Assembly: GCF_032118995.1 (NCBI RefSeq)
Contig: NC_092657.1
Location: 2,477,891 to 2,541,890 of the forward strand
Direction: 5' to 3'
DNA: 64,000 nucleotides
Origin: Asterias amurensis
Lineage: Eukaryota; Echinodermata; Asteroidea; Forcipulatida; Asteriidae
Shown: in pieces, positions 1-11,487 of the stretch
Numbering within the stretch: the stretch's first letter is position 1
Layout of the letters: each line of letters begins with the position of its first letter
The notes under the pieces: model-generated
What the model saw: only the letters and a program-made list of their open reading frames with translations
Told to the model about the DNA's origin: nothing
Databases searched by the model: none
Translations under genes and position numbers: made by a program

Positions 1-24
1 CCAATAGTGTCCACTGCCTTTAAA
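1..24 (-). repeat. terminal fragment of TTAA-flanked TIR element (family M1)
   Basis: The window opens inside the right end of a dispersed element whose fuller copies lie at 3487-3868, 6658-7032 and 60815-61200. Only the end ACTGCCTTTAA and neighbouring bases are present, so the element continues off the window. Confidence 0.8.
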
Positions 25-1420
25 CATCCTAACGTTTATTCTTGGCCCTAAATAAAAATGGAACCATTGATGTGACGTCACACCAATTCGGAACGCCAGA
101 TTCATACTTCCCGAGAAGGCGATACGAATTTTGAGGAGTTGCCCACAAGTCTACTGAGGCGAATTATTTGTTTTCAAAATTCACATAAAGTATGACCGGG
201 CTTTATATACTCGCGCCTATCATGTCCGCCATTTTGAAAGTTAGGCAAAGTACTCCCAGAATGGCGGAAATGGTTGACGCATGTCACATTTTTTTCAAAA
301 AATATCAAAATTTACACAATGGGGTGTTAAAATAAAAGTAATATCACAAAACAATTATATTGGTGGTATTTTAAAACCCTCTAATAGTGTAGCTGTACGC
401 TAAGGATTTGACTCCAAAATGGCAAAAATGGTAGATGCCAAAAAGAATAAAAATGTTCACTCTTTAAAATGTTCAAATTCAAACTGTGGGTGTCCTAAAT
501 CCAAATCGGCCACAAATTTGACATGTTATTATTATGTTGCATTTGCAAATGACACTTTCGTTTTTTTCGTCACAATGTGATATCTTTAATTTATTACAGT
601 TTGGGTCAAACTTCCGCTTTGTCCTTCACTTGGTTATGATAACCTAATGTTATCTTCAAGGGAAGACAGAGGTTCTGGTTTGGTCTTTTTGTATCAGGAT
701 GTTATTTGTCACCCATGTATTTCCTGATGGTCAATCAACCCCATCCATCATTTTTGGGAGTTACTTGTATACAATGGATGAAAATGCGCTTTTTAAGGCC
801 CGTTTTGATACCGCTTCCTTAATTCCCGGAACGGGAAGCCCGTTTCCGAACGGGAACCCCATTTCCGAACGAGACATTCATCAGATAAGTCCAAAACAAG
901 GTCCTGTCCTACAAGGACACTAAATTTATCAAACTGAAAAACAAAAATGTTTATTCGAATAAACACAAATTAACAATGAAAATAAGTCAAGTTAGCGTTA
1001 GGTTATGATTGAATGAAATTAAAGGAATTTTGCTGACAAATATTTCGAATGGTCAAGAGGGCTAGGGTTTGTTTTGATCTTTTGTCAACGAGATTTAATT
1101 TGTTGAATTACTATCTAAAATTGTGTGTCCAGGTACTGCCTGATGGGTTAAGTTTTACTACTTGGATTCAGTTACACCATTGCCATTTTACATACCAATG
1201 TTGTACACATGGATGTCAGAAGACTTTTGTCCTGCCCCTTCTAACCTAAACCATTGTCCCACATTAATTGGCACCCCTCCCACAGGACATGGTATGGTGC
1301 AGCTTAGGGTATCATGGCGTTTGTGCTGGCCAGTGTGTACGATATGATTAAAACTATGGAAACATTAACATAAATGTCAGTATGAGCTGACAACATCCAT
1401 AATTTCAGGGGTTGGAAACT
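25..1420. other. non-coding tract, one foldback fragment
   Basis: No credible exon seen. Around 88-195 the words 'ttcatacttcc' and 'aagtatgaccgggcttta' face each other, like the ends of the TIR element at 51117-51297, so this is probably a diverged copy of the same family. The rest is AT-rich, and its open frames lack splice context or family resemblance. Confidence 0.5.
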
Positions 1421-1590
1421 TAAAATATAGAAGAGTTTGCGGTAACACCATGTAATAAAAATCTCTAAATGAGTTTGGGTGGTTCGATGACAATCTCTAA
1501 ATGAGTTGGGGTGGTTCTGAAAAGAACCTCCACAACTCATTTAGAGATTTTTATTACATGGTGTTACCGCTAACTCTTCTATATCTTATT
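1421..1590. repeat. foldback (inverted-repeat) element
   Basis: Left arm 1421-1475 reads ATAGAAGAGTTTGCGGTAAC and onward. It is repeated in reverse complement at 1532-1590 (GGTGTTACCGCTAACTCTTC and onward). The centre contains a second direct copy of 'tctctaaatgagtt'. This is a short non-autonomous hairpin element with no coding content. Confidence 0.8.
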
Positions 1591-1655
1591 TCCACCATGC
1601 AAAGTTTCAAATCCTACTTAAATTTAAAATGTCTTATTTTTTTCTGAACATATAG

Positions 1656-1796
1656 GAACCCCTCAAAAATGGAGTTTGCAGAATTGAAAGACGGCGCATG
1701 CGCACAGTGTATCGACAGTACTGGTAGGGTGGTGACTGACAGTCATTGTGAACTCGTCTACTACTCAGCTCCTGTTGAAAGAAGAATCAATGGAAA
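1656..1796 (+). CDS. possible thrombospondin type-1-like exon fragment
   Basis: After a T-rich tract and a CATATAG acceptor-like site, one open frame reads CIDSTGRVVTDSHCELVYYS then APVERRINGK. A consensus donor GTACGT follows at 1797. The spacing Cys-x-Asp-x-x-Gly-x-Val-x-x-(D/E)SHC...P(V)ERR resembles the middle of TSP1 repeats in ADAMTS/papilin-type proteins. Against this, the Cys normally following ...ERR is Ile here, no WSxCS segment is visible in frame upstream, and I find no partner exon. It could be a decayed exon, a single exon of a gene lying to the left, or chance. Seen: frame, splice-like borders and residues. Inferred: family. Confidence 0.3.
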
Positions 1797-2050
1797 GTAC
1801 GTATTCAGTCCAATTGTTTCCCCGACCCTTTGTCTAAAAATATTACTCAAAAGGCAAAGATACGATTGCACGTGACGTCATTGACCACCATTTTGAACAA
1901 GAGTGGAAACGCGCACGCGCGCGTGTATACGCGCTGCGCATGACTCCCAAGCTGCTGATAATCTTGTACACTGTGTGTTTCATGAGAGCCGGTGTCGCAT
2001 GCATTTATGCCCTCTATGTAATTCTATCCTTCTATGTAATACTATCCGGA
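1797..2050. other. non-coding, GC-rich alternating purine/pyrimidine patch
   Basis: Contains TGACGTCA at 1874-1881, the consensus CRE/ATF octamer, followed by a CGCGCACGCGCGCG run near 1911-1924. No gene is visible. This could be a promoter-like patch, but no coding exon follows. Confidence 0.3.
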
Positions 2051-2052
2051 GG

Positions 2053-2445
2053 ATATTATTGCATATGCAATAATGTTCGCCGGACAGTTTTGCATATGCA
2101 ATCGTGTCCGCCCAGACGCTGCTGCATAATGCAATTGTGTCCGCCCGGACACATTTGCATATGCAGGTGTGTCCGCCCCGTGAAAAACCGTCCTTGCAGT
2201 AAATTAAACGCCCTTGGTCGACGGAACACGCTCGCCACTTTTTAACAAGCTAAGTGCATGTCATGAATGCAAGGGAAATGTTCGGCCGTTGGTTTGGGTA
2301 TTCGCTAAAATCATAATACGTGAATATTCATGTTGCATAATACGTAGGTTCAGTGCATGCACGCTCACTTACGGGCGCACATACAATGTGTACAGTCAGC
2401 TTTTGCATAGCCCCGGACACGATTGCATATATGCAATAGTGTCCA
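2053..2445. repeat. cluster of TGCATATGCA palindromes with GTCCG spacers
   Basis: The palindromic word GCATATGC recurs at about 2060, 2092, 2157 and, as GCATATATGC, near 2424. Between occurrences lie GTCCGCC or CCGGACA words. One occurrence includes ATTTGCAT, the octamer bound by POU proteins. A related fragment lies at 8325-8365. This may be a degenerate tandem repeat or a foldback element; a binding-site array is possible but unproven. Confidence 0.55.
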
Positions 2446-3486
2446 AAGCGGACGGTATTGCGTGGCGGTCAAAACTGCATCTGATGACACCGGTGTCTCA
2501 GGGAATTATGTTAACAACGTGGGCTGAATAAGGGTGTGTCAGAAAGAGGGCGCTATCAGAAGTAGTTTATACACAGTTCGCCATGTGGAGGGGGGGTGGG
2601 GTGGGGCATAATCTCGGGGGGGGGTGGCACAGAATCTTCTGCCGTAGCGGAGCAAATGTTTAGACTCTTCTCAATTTTAAATGTAGCTAAGAGCAACATT
2701 TATGCTTACCAGAATAAGGTTACCCGCTAAAATACCCTACTTACAATGTGCATTGTGCCAGAAACTTGTTAAGCAGTATAGTTTCCTGCTTAATTGTAGC
2801 TTTATGAATTGCCCCCTGGCAATATTTCTCGATTTTAACAAACCATGTACATAATAATTTCAGTATTTTTGATTTGAATTGTTATTATTATTTTTGTTTT
2901 TACCAATAAATTTGTCGTAGATGGGTGAAAGGAACCGAGAACGTCCCCCTTGCTGGAGTATGCGTCAAAAGCAAGCAATAGGCAACCGCAAGGTGGCGCC
3001 CTTTACCGAGACAAAAACGGGTTCAATACAGCAGGTTTGAATAAATAAAGTGCTATTTTATATTTATTTTAACAACTATTTAGCCTATTATATATTTTAT
3101 AAATGGACCTTCTACATTGGTTGACTTCCTCACACCTCCTATGGTACTCAGAGGTAGACCAATGAGCTATACATATGGAATAATATCTAAGTGGCCGAGT
3201 CCTATGACCTCTAGCCGAGCGAAGGTGCCAAACTCATTTGCTTAAATATAGCAAACCTGTGGAAATTTGAACTCGTCGAGGTTACGAGAGAATAATGAGA
3301 AAACACCTTTGTCTGTGAGAAATTACTTCTTTTTCAAAAACTACTTTAATACTTAAGAGGGAGCAGTTGCTCACAACTTGTTTTATTAACGGCTATTGCT
3401 CATTACCAGGTAAGTTGTTAGGCTGACAATTATTTAGAGTAACTACATTATAGTGCCCAGTGCCTTTTACTAAACCACAATATTCA
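2446..3486. other. non-coding tract with element fragment
   Basis: Near 2704-2790 is a fragment of the M3-related repeat ('gcttaccagaataaggttacc'), also seen at 16352, 61725 and, inverted, at 62945. A G-rich run lies at 2588-2625. No exon recognised. Confidence 0.45.
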
Positions 3487-3868
3487 TTAAAGGCAGTGGA
3501 CACTATTGGTAATAACTCAAAATAATTATTAACATAAAACCTATCTTGGTGACGAGTAATGGGGAGAGGTTGATGGTTTAAAACATTGTGAGAAACAGCT
3601 CCCTCTGAAGTGCCATAGTTTTCGAGAAAAAAAGTTATTCTCCACAAAATACGAGACCTCAGATTTAGAACTTGAGGTCTCGAAATCGAGCACCTGAAAG
3701 CACACAACTACGTGTGACAACGGTGTTTTTTCTTTCATTGTTATCTCGCAAGTTCGATGACCGATTGAGCTCAAATTTTCACAGGTGTGCTATTTTATGC
3801 GTATGTTGAGATACATCAACTGTGTAGGGTAGTTTTTGACTTTTACCAATAGTGTCCACTGCCTTTAA
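3487..3868. repeat. TIR element family M1, full-length copy
   Basis: Flanked by TTAA at 3487-3490 and 3865-3868. Starts AAAGGCAGTGGACACTATTG and ends with its reverse complement. The inner part also folds back ('gaggtctcgaaatc' arms). At about 380 bp with no coding capacity it is a MITE. The TTAA duplication is typical of piggyBac-type integration, which is family knowledge; the assignment here is inference. Confidence 0.88.
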
Positions 3869-6657
3869 TATCACAGTTTCGAAGCAATTTGCATTTAATT
3901 TGACATTACTGTATTGAACCATACAGTTTGTTGACGCCGAAATGGATAAATCGATCATTCGAAAATAAATCAATGATTGGTTCTTCAATTTGGCTAAAAT
4001 AAAATTAGGTTGAAATCAATTTTTAAACTGATTTGTGATAGACGTCCTAAACGTTCAAGTAGACGTTAAAAATCATGGCGTTTGAATGGGACACTTCGGA
4101 ACGATATAGGTGGCAGTAGATTAATTTTAAAAAAAATGAATTAATATGAACCACTTTTAATGTACATTGTGTGCGTGCGTGTGTGTTTTTTTTTTTTTCT
4201 TCTTTTTTTTGCTTGGGTCGATTTCACAAAATAAGTCCTAGGACTCTTTAAGAGTTATTAAAAATATGAGGCTGGTCCTAAGTAGGGACCTCGAGATAAG
4301 ACTAGTCTTAACTCTTTGTGAAATCCACCCCTGTTTTGCAAGCTTGAAGGCAGTGGACTGCACTATTGGTAAATACTCAAATTGAATGAAGCCTATAATG
4401 ACATTTTTAGCCTATTATGCAATTTTGAAATATAAATAAATATTTATATATTTATATTCATCATTTTCAAAAGATTAACTTATTTGTATAAAATAATTAT
4501 CCCTTATTTATTATTTATTTCCTCAAAAAGTATAGGGAGCAGACTTATATAGGGAGTTTAACCTCGATATAGTTTGTACGCGTAATAACATTTAAAAAGT
4601 TAATGCAATATTTGTGTATAACATTAAGAAATACATTGTTCACGAAATGTACACCTTCATTAATTTATTTAAAGATTTATTTATTTGCAAATCCCTTATT
4701 TATTATTTATTTCCTAAAAAAGTAAAGAGAGTGTGAGTTTTACCTTAACGTCGTTGTATGCGGTACATTACCATGATAATATCTTGGTATCATGATTAAG
4801 AAATACGTTATTCACTAAATGTTTAACTTCATTAATTTATTTACAAACAGTTAACCAACTCTTACAGACTGTTTTTCCCTTTAAGATGTTGTTCCAATAT
4901 GTAAATGCACTACGCATCTTGCACTGGTACATATCTGTGTATAGTCGACTTCTGCAGTCACGCAAAATTAAAGGAGGGTCTTCGACTTGTAAAATACTCA
5001 AAATATGAATGACTTGGCGAGAAGCACTACAGTTGTCGTTTTCGAAAAAAAGATTCCATTCGAAGTAATATGGTTTGTCTAATTTTTAACCCTAAACATG
5101 AATCTACAACCATGTATATTGGAGTATTTGTCCTTGCTCTTTAAATATATTGCTGCTTAATTAAAATATGCTATTTTACATATAATATTTATATATTTTT
5201 ATAAAAATTCAAAAGTACATAATAATTTATTACAACATCTCAGTATGAGATTAGGATATTTGCCTGTGTTGTGCAGTATAAAAAGTATTTGCTTGTGCAA
5301 ATAATACATATAATTATAACAATATGTGACAATGTCACGCTTATACGCTTATGAAATTGTGGACGATTGAGGGCGCTTTCAAGGACTATCCTTGCATGTT
5401 AGAATTCTTGCAGCTGCCTGTATTTTATTATTATCTGTTTATTTCAATGTCGAAACAATTTAAAATATTAATATTGAAAAGAAAATAATATTAAATAAAA
5501 ACTATGTCCATGTGTTCTTCAAATAATCAACCAGGATTATCTTTGTACTTAAAAGCGAAAGCTAAAGTTAAAACATAAACAAGGAAGAATAACATTTTTA
5601 TAAATTTTTCTTCAAACAAAAATTACACGATAAATAACACAATTCTTAATTTCCGTCATTATGTCTACAATGACAATTGACATTTTTTCTTTGTTTAAAC
5701 TTCACCCTTTTCGTGCAAGAAAACAAGAAAGTATAATATTATAAATAAATAAAAAGATGCTGCTTATAATAATTCTTTGTGTTTTGTGTCATGTTTTTTC
5801 TTCATTTTTCAGTATAAATGTGACTCCAAAAAGTTATCAGTTATATTTGAAATAGATCGCACAGGTTTGGTAATCGCTCTTAAAATTAATGCCAATGAAA
5901 ACTTTGGTTTATAAGTTTACAACAGCTTCCGATAGTGATATAAAGCATTAATTTTAATATACATTTCACAGCAGACGTATTGTGGTTATTGAAAAAATAC
6001 ATCAGTCTGAGAAACGTTACTATCATAAACGCTTCTCAGATTTTGTGTTTCAATTAAGGGTTATTTTCCTGTGTGACATGACAGCTCAGGCCTTGAGGAT
6101 TTTAAAAATAGATTGTATTGAATGCGCTGTTAGTTTAATTTAGGTATCACGTATGCGTGTACTTTTCGGCCTGACTGCCTCCACATGCGGAAAGTGGAAC
6201 GAGTGCGGATGACCGATGCACAGTAGTTGTTGTACGAGTGTCGTGTATGCGTGCGCTGTGACTACACACACGACGCAAACGGTGTATTTGGGTGGGTTTA
6301 CCGCATCTTTTTCGGAGAGAATAATTCTATTCGACTGCCTAGAGCAAGGCTAACATGTAAGTTGTACTATTGGGGTGATGGGAGGAAATATCCGCGGGCG
6401 GGTTCCCGTTTCATGCAAAGATGAAATTCTATCGCGTTATCTTTATATCAATCCCTCGGCTTCCCGGTTGAGGCAGTTGTGGGATGTGGGTTAGCTGGCT
6501 CTCTGCTTCCCCTTAAGATTTCACGCGACACAACTAATTCATCAATGACTCGTGACCAGCATTAAAAGGTGTAAACTTCCTCCATTGCGCATAAGCTTAC
6601 ACCTTTGCTGCGAACCAAACGCCCCATACGGACTCGTGCCCGATTCACAAGAGACAT
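3869..6657. other. AT-rich non-coding tract
   Basis: A diverged M4 foldback (TTTCACAAAATAAGTCCTAG ... CTTTGTGAAATCCACCCC) lies at about 4215-4332, and a stub of M1 at 4345-4385. The words 'cttatttattatttatttcct' occur at 4500 and 4690 within a diverged direct repeat. Around 6150-6420 the base composition rises and a consensus donor GTAAGT occurs at 6358; no recognisable exon precedes it. Confidence 0.45.
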
Positions 6658-7032
6658 TTAAAGGCAGTGGACACTATTGGTAATTGTCAAAGACTAGCCT
6701 TCACAGTTGGTGTATCTCAACATAATAACAACCTGTGAAAATTTGAGCTCAATCGTTCATCAAAGTTGCGAGATAATGAAAGAAGAAAACACCCTTGTCA
6801 CACGAAGTTGTGTGTGTTTAGATGGTTGATTTCTAGACCTCAAGTTCTAAACTTGAGGTCTCGAAATCAAATTCGTAGAAAATTACTTCTTTCTCCAAAA
6901 CTATGGCACTTAAGAGGGAGCTGTTTCTCACAATGTTTTGTACCACCAACCTCTCCCCATTACTTGTCACCATGAAAGGTTTTATGCTAATAATTATTTT
7001 GAGTAATTACCAATAGTTTCCACTGCCTTTAA
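6658..7032. repeat. TIR element family M1, full-length copy
   Basis: TTAA at both borders, left end AAAGGCAGTGGACACTATTG, right end the near-exact complement (one change, 'tttcc' for 'tgtcc'). The internal foldback 'gacctcaagttctaaacttgaggtc' is intact. Non-coding. Confidence 0.88.
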
Positions 7033-8394
7033 CGACTGTTGATATTGCTGTGTATACACGGCCCCTATATATATCAAAACTAAAGAAAACTTACACAACA
7101 CCCTCTCTACCAAATGCCCCAATACACACGTGCACATACATTTAACGACTTGACTGCAAGTCTAAACGTGCATGTTTCACTTTTGTTTGTGGTACAATAA
7201 AGCGGCTGAATTGTCAATATAGACCAGCCCTTTTATGGTCATCGTGGCAATTGGTGCTGGTCATGGTCTGGAATGCGGGCATTCTTGAGTGGTTACAAGA
7301 TGGTCAAGGTATGGGGCTCAACCAATTACCAATGGGCTAACAGGTGTCCGGTCCTTTCATACTTTTCTTCAGAATTTGAACCATTATTATTACGTTCCAT
7401 TTTTTGCAAATGATCGACACACGTATTAATTGACATAATACGAACAAGAACACTGGAGTTAAAAAGGGAACCGGCACAATATAACGTTATTTGTACAGAA
7501 CAATAATAATTTACAAGACAATTCAAAATTTGAACTCAGGAGATTAATTCTGAAAGTGGCACAAGGCCTAAAAACACTAATTTGCAGTGGTTTGACTACA
7601 GGACGTTTAACTATCGAATCAAAGGGCCGGGACAAGTGGTGCACCATTTTTAGGGGGAGGGGTAGTGGGGGGGGGGCTTCCAAAAAGGTTTCCCTTTACC
7701 TTACGCCTATTTACAATTCCATTTTTTTGTAATTGATTTCTTTTGTTTATCAAATAATAATAAACCACAGGGGAAACTTACTGAAACTTTAAATAATTTG
7801 GGTTTAACAAAGTTGACTATAGAGCGGGATTTGAACTAACGACCTCCGGAGTAACGTGCACATTTATTTCCCTGATGGAAAAGTTCCCTGATGGAAAAGT
7901 TATACATTTCTCCTAATTTCGGTCTGGGATTTGGTTGGGAGCATTCACAGAAATTATTGCGAATTAAAGTCACGAAGCCCACTATAGGCATAAAGTCTCC
8001 TTTTCAAGACGGTTTAGGCAAGGAGGAAGGGCCTCCCCCATGGTTTAAGGAATTGGAATTTCCTAAGGGCATGGTGCAAAGGAAACACTCAGCTGCTTGA
8101 TTATTCAGCCAATCCCGCACTTCACTGAAATCATTCAATTATTGTGTGTACACGATATAAAGAAGAAGAAGACTGAAATCATTGTGAAATTCATGGAGGC
8201 CACCAGAAAAGGACTTTTTGAAGGCAGTTTTTAGAAATAACAATTCCTTAATAATATTCTGCTCCGCGGATTAGATTTTTCTGGTTTTGGGGGAGACTTT
8301 ACAGTTCGAGCTGAAAACCGTCCTCCGGATAGTATTGCATAGAGGACATAATTGCATGCGACACAGGGACTACTTTAGCATATTAGGTTCAATA
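7033..8394. other. non-coding tract with SINE fragment
   Basis: At 7755-7862 (minus strand) is a tRNA-derived SINE fragment: a B-box-like GGTTCGAATCC relative is seen as 'gcgggatttgaactaacgacc', and the tail 'aaaccacagggga' matches other copies. Bases 8325-8365 carry a fragment of the GCATATGC/GTCC repeat. No exon recognised. Confidence 0.45.
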
Positions 8395-8783
8395 TTAAAG
8401 GAACACGTTGCCTTGGATCGGACGAGTTGGTCAAAACAAAAGCCCTGTAACCGTTTTTTATATAATGCATATGGTTGGAAAGATGTTTTAAAAGTAGCAT
8501 ACAATGATCCACACAAGTTTGCTTCGAAATTGCGTGGTTTTCCTTCTACTGTGCGAACTATCACCGTCGGCCATTTATGGGAGTCAAAATTTTGACCCCC
8601 ATAAATGGCCGACGTGTTAGTCGACGAGGTAAAAGGAAAACCACGCAATTTCGAGGCATGTTTGTGTGGATCATTGTATTCTACTTTTACAACATCTTTC
8701 TACCCATATGCATTTTATAAAAAACGGTTACAAACGTTTTTCAAAGACCAACTCGACCGATCCAAGGCAACGTGTTCCTTTAA
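8395..8783. repeat. TIR element family M2
   Basis: Begins AAAGGAACACGTTGCCTTGG just inside TTAA (8395-8398) and ends with the reverse complement before TTAA at 8780-8783. The centre is a strong hairpin around 'gtcggccatttatgggagtcaaaattttgac' type arms (8560-8612). A second copy is at 29861-30230. No protein-coding capacity. Confidence 0.87.
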
Positions 8784-9793
8784 CCGCAAAACCGCGGAGT
8801 GAGTTCTTAAATATGGTCTCAACGTTTCAACAGCTTGCTCTAGTCATCGTCAGGAGACTGTTCAAATAATACTCAGACCCATGTGGAAAGACCAACTAAA
8901 GGGAAACGGATTGGAAGGTATAATGATAAGGGGATGCACCTTAAAATTGTCAAAAGGTATCCTGGTCAAATAGAAACAAATACAATCAGGAGAGGAGCGT
9001 GGCAACACTATTAAACGATAGTTTTTACCAGAATGTTATTTGGATCTATAGGTCAGGTAACACAAAACCACCAGTTGATCATCCCGGTTTTTCCCCAAAA
9101 GAGGAAGATGGGGCCTTTTTATTTCTTACAAAGGTGGCCGCCAAGCATTTTAATTCAAACTATGGCCACCAATTCTTCAGTTTAAAGTTACCACTTACTC
9201 ATAAAGTTCTTAAAAGATTAGTAAGTTAAATGAGAAATACACAGAAAATTGGTCTTCTTTAAAAAAAAAAAAATCGATTAGCTCAAAAGGATGATGGAGG
9301 GGACGATTAACTGGTGTTATTTTTGTGGTTGGGCTTATTTTGAGAAAAGAAAAACAGGGGATTCACCAACCATGCTCTTATACATACACAAACTTGCTGA
9401 GTCAGTCGACAAAGGGTACATGAATAATACAACGTGTTGGGCATGTAAAGAAAGCTTTAAACCGGTTGACCGCGTCCTGCACATAGTTTACTGAATATTC
9501 GAGACCAGTTCCTAGTTTTTAGTGTGGTGCCAACAGGTTACAAAGACATGGTGGCATTATGAAAAGGCATGGGAAACAACACCTTTTGTATGGGGGTAGG
9601 GGACGTTGTTCCCTTTTGATGGGGTGGGCGGATTGGGAATGAGTCTACAAAAAAGTACGGATTGTATACAGGATAATATGTGAGATAATAACAGCATTGT
9701 TTAATTTAAGTCTAACAGCTTGCACAATATATTCTCAGTAAAATATTTGTCAATGAATTGATTCGAGACGTCGCGTGTGACTACAAAATCATG
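8784..9793. other. non-coding tract
   Basis: No splice-supported exon or recognisable domain. Open frames near 8999-9229 and 9291-9494 show no family resemblance and no splice-site context. Confidence 0.4.
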
Positions 9794-11484
9794 CTTAACA
9801 GAATAAGTTTACCAGCTAAAACAACGTGGCACATGTATAATCTTTGACTGGTATCATGCTTAGGTTTGCTTAGCAAAAATAAAAAAGAAGAAAAAGAAAA
9901 AGAAGATAACGTTATGTAACGTTGTCCTCCTCCTAGTGTTTTTTGTTCATTCTGGAAATCCCAGGAATTGAATGATTTTAAATGATTTCATGGGAGGGGG
10001 ATTTAACACGTATCTGTACAATAACAAATTTTGTTAAGACATGACAACAAAATATTGATTATATTTTTTATTTTAGTTTATTTTTTTATATTTTTTTTTG
10101 ACATCAAAAACAAAATGTTTGCATAAATTGTAGCACCTGCTGAGACTCTAATATCGTAGTGTAAATTCCAGTACAATTCCATAAAAAAAAACCAAAATAT
10201 TATTTTGTATGGTCACAGCGATTTAAACTATCGACACGTCTCAGAAATACCGCAGGATTATTCCGTTATAGTGATACGTATACAAGGGTAATAGTGATTC
10301 AGACTTTTACCTCAGAAAAATCCAATTACTATTCCATTAGTAAACAGAATAATATTATTATATTTCAATCATATAGGGATAAATGGTTTATAATCGCTGG
10401 AAAATCCCATGATAATTTCAAAAGTGGTAAAAATGTTTATTTCGTATCCAATAGCAACAGTGGTCTAAACATCCCATGATTTTTCCGCAAGTAAAAAAAA
10501 AAAGTAACATTATTGTCTTTCAATCAAATAGGGGACAACTGATTTAAAATATACCGCAGAAAAATCCCATGATAATTTCAAAAGCGGCAAAATATTATTT
10601 CGTATCCAATGGCAGCAGTGGTTTAAAAAAAACATGATTTTTCCATAAGTAAAAGAAAATATTAGTATCTTCCAATAAAACATGTAGGGGACAACTGATT
10701 TAAACTACATGTAAACCGCAGGAAAATCCCATGATAATTTCAAAAATGGCAAAATATTTATTCCGTATCCAATAGCAATCCCATGATTTTTCCATTACTT
10801 TACAACTTCATAAGCAGCGATATTATATTATTTCCACACAAGAGGACTTCTCATTAATATTCATTTGCTACTCCATTCACAAGCACGAATATACCGCGTA
10901 CCGTACGACCCCCATCATGAATATGCAGTATCAACTCTCACACAGAGCGCGCGTGGCGGAGAGTGGAGGGTCTCGGTAGTTTCCGCTCTGCTGGGTTTTC
11001 ATGATGACATCACCCCAAAAAATAAACCCACTTCAAAGAGAGAACAGGTCTGACGAAATGCCTTTGTGTGGGGGGAAGTTAACCGATGGGGAATACCCTG
11101 TAAGCTTCCAGTACGGTTGGGAAAGCATAAAAACGGATGAGCCTTCGTTCCTGGATCCACAGAAGCAATATTCAGCCAAGCAAGATAGCATTTACTATAA
11201 GCTAGCAAGATACACTTTAGCTGCTGTGTCGCCAGTACATACTACATACAGTGTGAGAACAGTTACAGCATCATCGCCATTATTAAGTACATGAACATCT
11301 CATACTCCAACAGCATGCATTTAAAGGTAAGCTCAACCACCATCGAGATACAACTTATTTGTAAATACCTTATTTCTATTTTACGACGTTGTTTTGAAAG
11401 TATGCAAAGCAAAAACTCACATAGCATTGAGATAACACTTATGTTTGTGCTACCTGTGTCAGGCCTCGACCTCTACAGCGGCCA
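9794..11484 (+). repeat. 1.69 kb tandem duplication, copy 1
   Basis: This block recurs at 11488-13178 with a constant offset of 1694 bp and no difference that I noticed when reading the two side by side. The only junction sequence is ATT (11485-11487). The left edge starts in an M3-related repeat ('cttaacagaataagttta'). Inside are three degenerate copies of a roughly 160-bp subrepeat (key words 'aaaatcccatgataatttcaaaa' split over 10400-10760) and a GC-richer block at 10900-11130. The candidate first coding exon of the IL-17 gene is at 11291-11326. Such identity means a very recent duplication or an assembly artefact. Confidence 0.95.
11291..11326 (+). CDS. candidate IL-17 first coding exon, copy 1
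   Basis: ATG plus eleven codons gives MNISYSNSMHLK, immediately followed by the strong donor GTAAGC. The phase is 0, as the IL-17 exon 2 acceptor at 17987 requires. Identical to the copy at 12985-13020. Known vertebrate IL17 genes also have a very short first coding exon. The join is inferred, not proven. Confidence 0.4.
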
Positions 11485-11487
11485 ATT

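Noticed and set aside
8287-8802. Overlapping frames of 65-102 codons on both strands
   Set aside because: These are the two arms of the M2 inverted-repeat element read in opposite directions.
11001-11294. 97-codon frame in the duplicated block, seen twice
   Set aside because: Its double occurrence only reflects the duplication. No domain is recognised, and an antisense frame of similar length overlaps. The region could be 5' UTR or promoter of IL-17.
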